Assembly (NCBI GenBank): GCA_025456105.1
Contig: JALOLG010000054.1
Location: 1 to 13,950 of the forward strand
Origin: Ilumatobacteraceae bacterium
GTDB lineage: Bacteria; Actinomycetota; Acidimicrobiia; Acidimicrobiales; Ilumatobacteraceae
Direction: 5' to 3'
DNA length: 13,950 nucleotides
Part shown: positions 13,537 to 13,950 of the stretch, in pieces
Numbering within the stretch: the stretch's first letter is position 1
Layout: every line of letters begins with the position of its first letter
The notes under the pieces: model-generated
The model's input: the letters and a program-made list of their open reading frames with translations, nothing else
Told to the model about the DNA's origin: nothing
Databases searched by the model: none
Made by a program: the position numbers and the translations under genes

Positions 13537-13586
13537 GCGTCGGCCGCTGACCAGCCCCGTGCGGTCCCTACCCCGACCGACGCTCA
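13534..13586. terminator. Stop-to-stop inverted repeat between convergent genes
   Basis: TGAGCGTCGG (13534-13543) and CCGACGCTCA (13577-13586) are perfect reverse complements. The first three bases are the MFS stop codon, and the last three are the stop codon of the convergent helix-hairpin-helix gene. The 33-base loop contains a further short stem (CCGC 13544-13547 with GCGG 13561-13564). The 47 bases between the genes hold nothing else. This is probably a bidirectional U-less terminator. Confidence 0.5.
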
Positions 13587-13775
13587 GGGGCGGAGGGACT
13601 GACCGCGTGCGGCGAGTGCCTCGTCGAGGACGCGAAGTGCTCGGGGTCCGAACCCGTGGAGGGCCAGGAGCTCGGCCTGGCTCCTGCCTGCGACGTGGTC
13701 GAGCCGAGTGATGCCGATCGACGCGAGCGCGCGGGTCGCCGGCGCACCGATCTTCGGCAGGTCCCCGTCCGGCAT
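13584..13775 (-). CDS. Small helix-hairpin-helix DNA-binding protein
   Basis: 63-residue protein. LPKIGAPATRALASIGITRLDHVAG (6-30) and LLALHGFGPRALRVLDEAL (36-54) each form a helix-hairpin-helix, the second with the classic hairpin HGFGP at 40-44. This (HhH)2 arrangement binds DNA backbone non-specifically and resembles the RNA polymerase alpha C-terminal domain. Stand-alone versions of this size are widespread in bacteria and mostly uncharacterised. The ATG at 13775 gives the family's usual start (MPDGDLPKIG); no Shine-Dalgarno is evident. It is convergent with the MFS gene and divergent from the MoaD-like gene, and nothing ties it to either. Confidence 0.8.
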   Translation of the reverse strand: MPDGDLPKIGAPATRALASIGITRLDHVAGRSQAELLALHGFGPRALRVLDEALAARGQSLRP

Positions 13776-13794
13776 CGGGCCATCATCGCGTCAG

Positions 13795-13809
13795 CGGCGA
13801 ATCTCGCCG
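13795..13809. repeat. Inverted repeat in divergent intergenic region
   Basis: CGGCGA and TCGCCG flank ATC. The repeat lies between the helix-hairpin-helix gene start (13775) and the MoaD-like gene start (13843), and is a candidate operator for either. Confidence 0.3.
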
Positions 13810-13830
13810 AGGAGGTCTGGTCGCCGGTCC

Positions 13831-13836
13831 TAAGGT
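13831..13836 (+). promoter_or_regulatory. TANNNT -10 box, leaderless start of the MoaD-like gene
   Basis: TAAGGT lies six bases before the GTG at 13843, the expected distance for transcription to begin at the start codon. The TAA within it is also an in-frame stop, which rules out any earlier start. No -35 is evident. Confidence 0.5.
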
Positions 13837-13842
13837 GTCGCG

Positions 13843-13950
13843 GTGCCCCGCGTGGTCTTCACCCGGAACCTCCAGCGGCACGTGCCCTGCCCGCCGACGA
13901 TGGTGGAAGGCACGACCGTGGCCGAGGTGCTCGACGCGGTGTTCGTCGCC
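13843..13950 (+). CDS. MoaD/ThiS-like ubiquitin-fold protein, partial
   Basis: The first 36 codons of a gene that runs off the right edge, starting at GTG 13843. The sequence opens PRVVFTRNLQRHVPCPPTMV and continues EGTTVAEVLDAVFVA. This is the first beta strand, a proline turn, a second strand and the first helix (TVAEVLDAVF) of a beta-grasp protein. Short actinobacterial MoaD/ThiS-family proteins start this way and are about 90 residues long, but the C-terminal Gly-Gly that would show sulfur-carrier activity lies outside the window. Variants with this N-terminus often lack it, so sulfur-carrier function should not be assumed. The -10 box and an in-frame stop immediately upstream fix the start. 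Confidence 0.65.
   Translation, partial: MPRVVFTRNLQRHVPCPPTMVEGTTVAEVLDAVFVA

Noticed and set aside
1..13950. CRISPR arrays, tRNA or rRNA genes, insertion sequences, att sites
   Set aside because: No regularly spaced repeats, cloverleaf signatures, transposase motifs or terminal repeats were seen on either strand.

Overview
The window is high-GC DNA (roughly 70%) with strongly G/C-biased third codon positions, GTG starts, LAL-type LuxR regulation and several start codons placed directly after a TANNNT -10 box. This fits an actinobacterium (Actinomycetota). An acidimicrobial relative is possible, but that is a guess. It holds twelve complete protein genes, one possible small membrane-protein gene sharing a frame with a methyltransferase, and a partial gene at each edge. 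No rRNA, tRNA, CRISPR array, insertion sequence or replication origin was seen.

Left part, minus strand (1-5191). From upstream to downstream these are a Gfo/Idh/MocA oxidoreductase, a group II PLP-dependent amino acid decarboxylase, a cyclic 2,3-diphosphoglycerate synthetase-family GTPase, and carbamate kinase. The last two overlap by 25 bases and are probably translationally coupled. No arginine deiminase or carbamoyltransferase accompanies the carbamate kinase here. Past it lie a strong hairpin and a well-formed promoter that drives a gene running off the left edge. That gene has weaker third-position GC and may have been acquired.

Middle (5192-8266). A phosphotransferase of the aminoglycoside/choline-kinase fold is divergent from the oxidoreductase, with a 12-base palindrome between them. 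Next is a short coding-like remnant, then an XRE-cupin repressor divergent from a class I methyltransferase, with a 14-base operator-like palindrome 9 bases from the repressor start. The methyltransferase frame has no stop and continues into what looks like a separate small two-helix membrane protein that has its own ribosome binding site.

Right part (8197-13536). A 733-residue MalT/LAL-type LuxR regulator (minus) faces away from a tight plus-strand cassette: a small uncharacterised protein, an ABC ATPase, an ABC-2 permease and an MFS exporter, joined by ATGA and TGATG stop/start overlaps apart from a 43-base gap. Between regulator and cassette sits a perfect 11-base inverted repeat, 17 bases apart, whose near arm covers the regulator's -35 region. 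The most economical reading is an autoregulated, ligand-responsive efflux system. The MFS gene converges on a small helix-hairpin-helix protein, and a 10-base inverted repeat begins and ends exactly at the two stop codons. The window closes with the start of a MoaD/ThiS-like gene, apparently leaderless.
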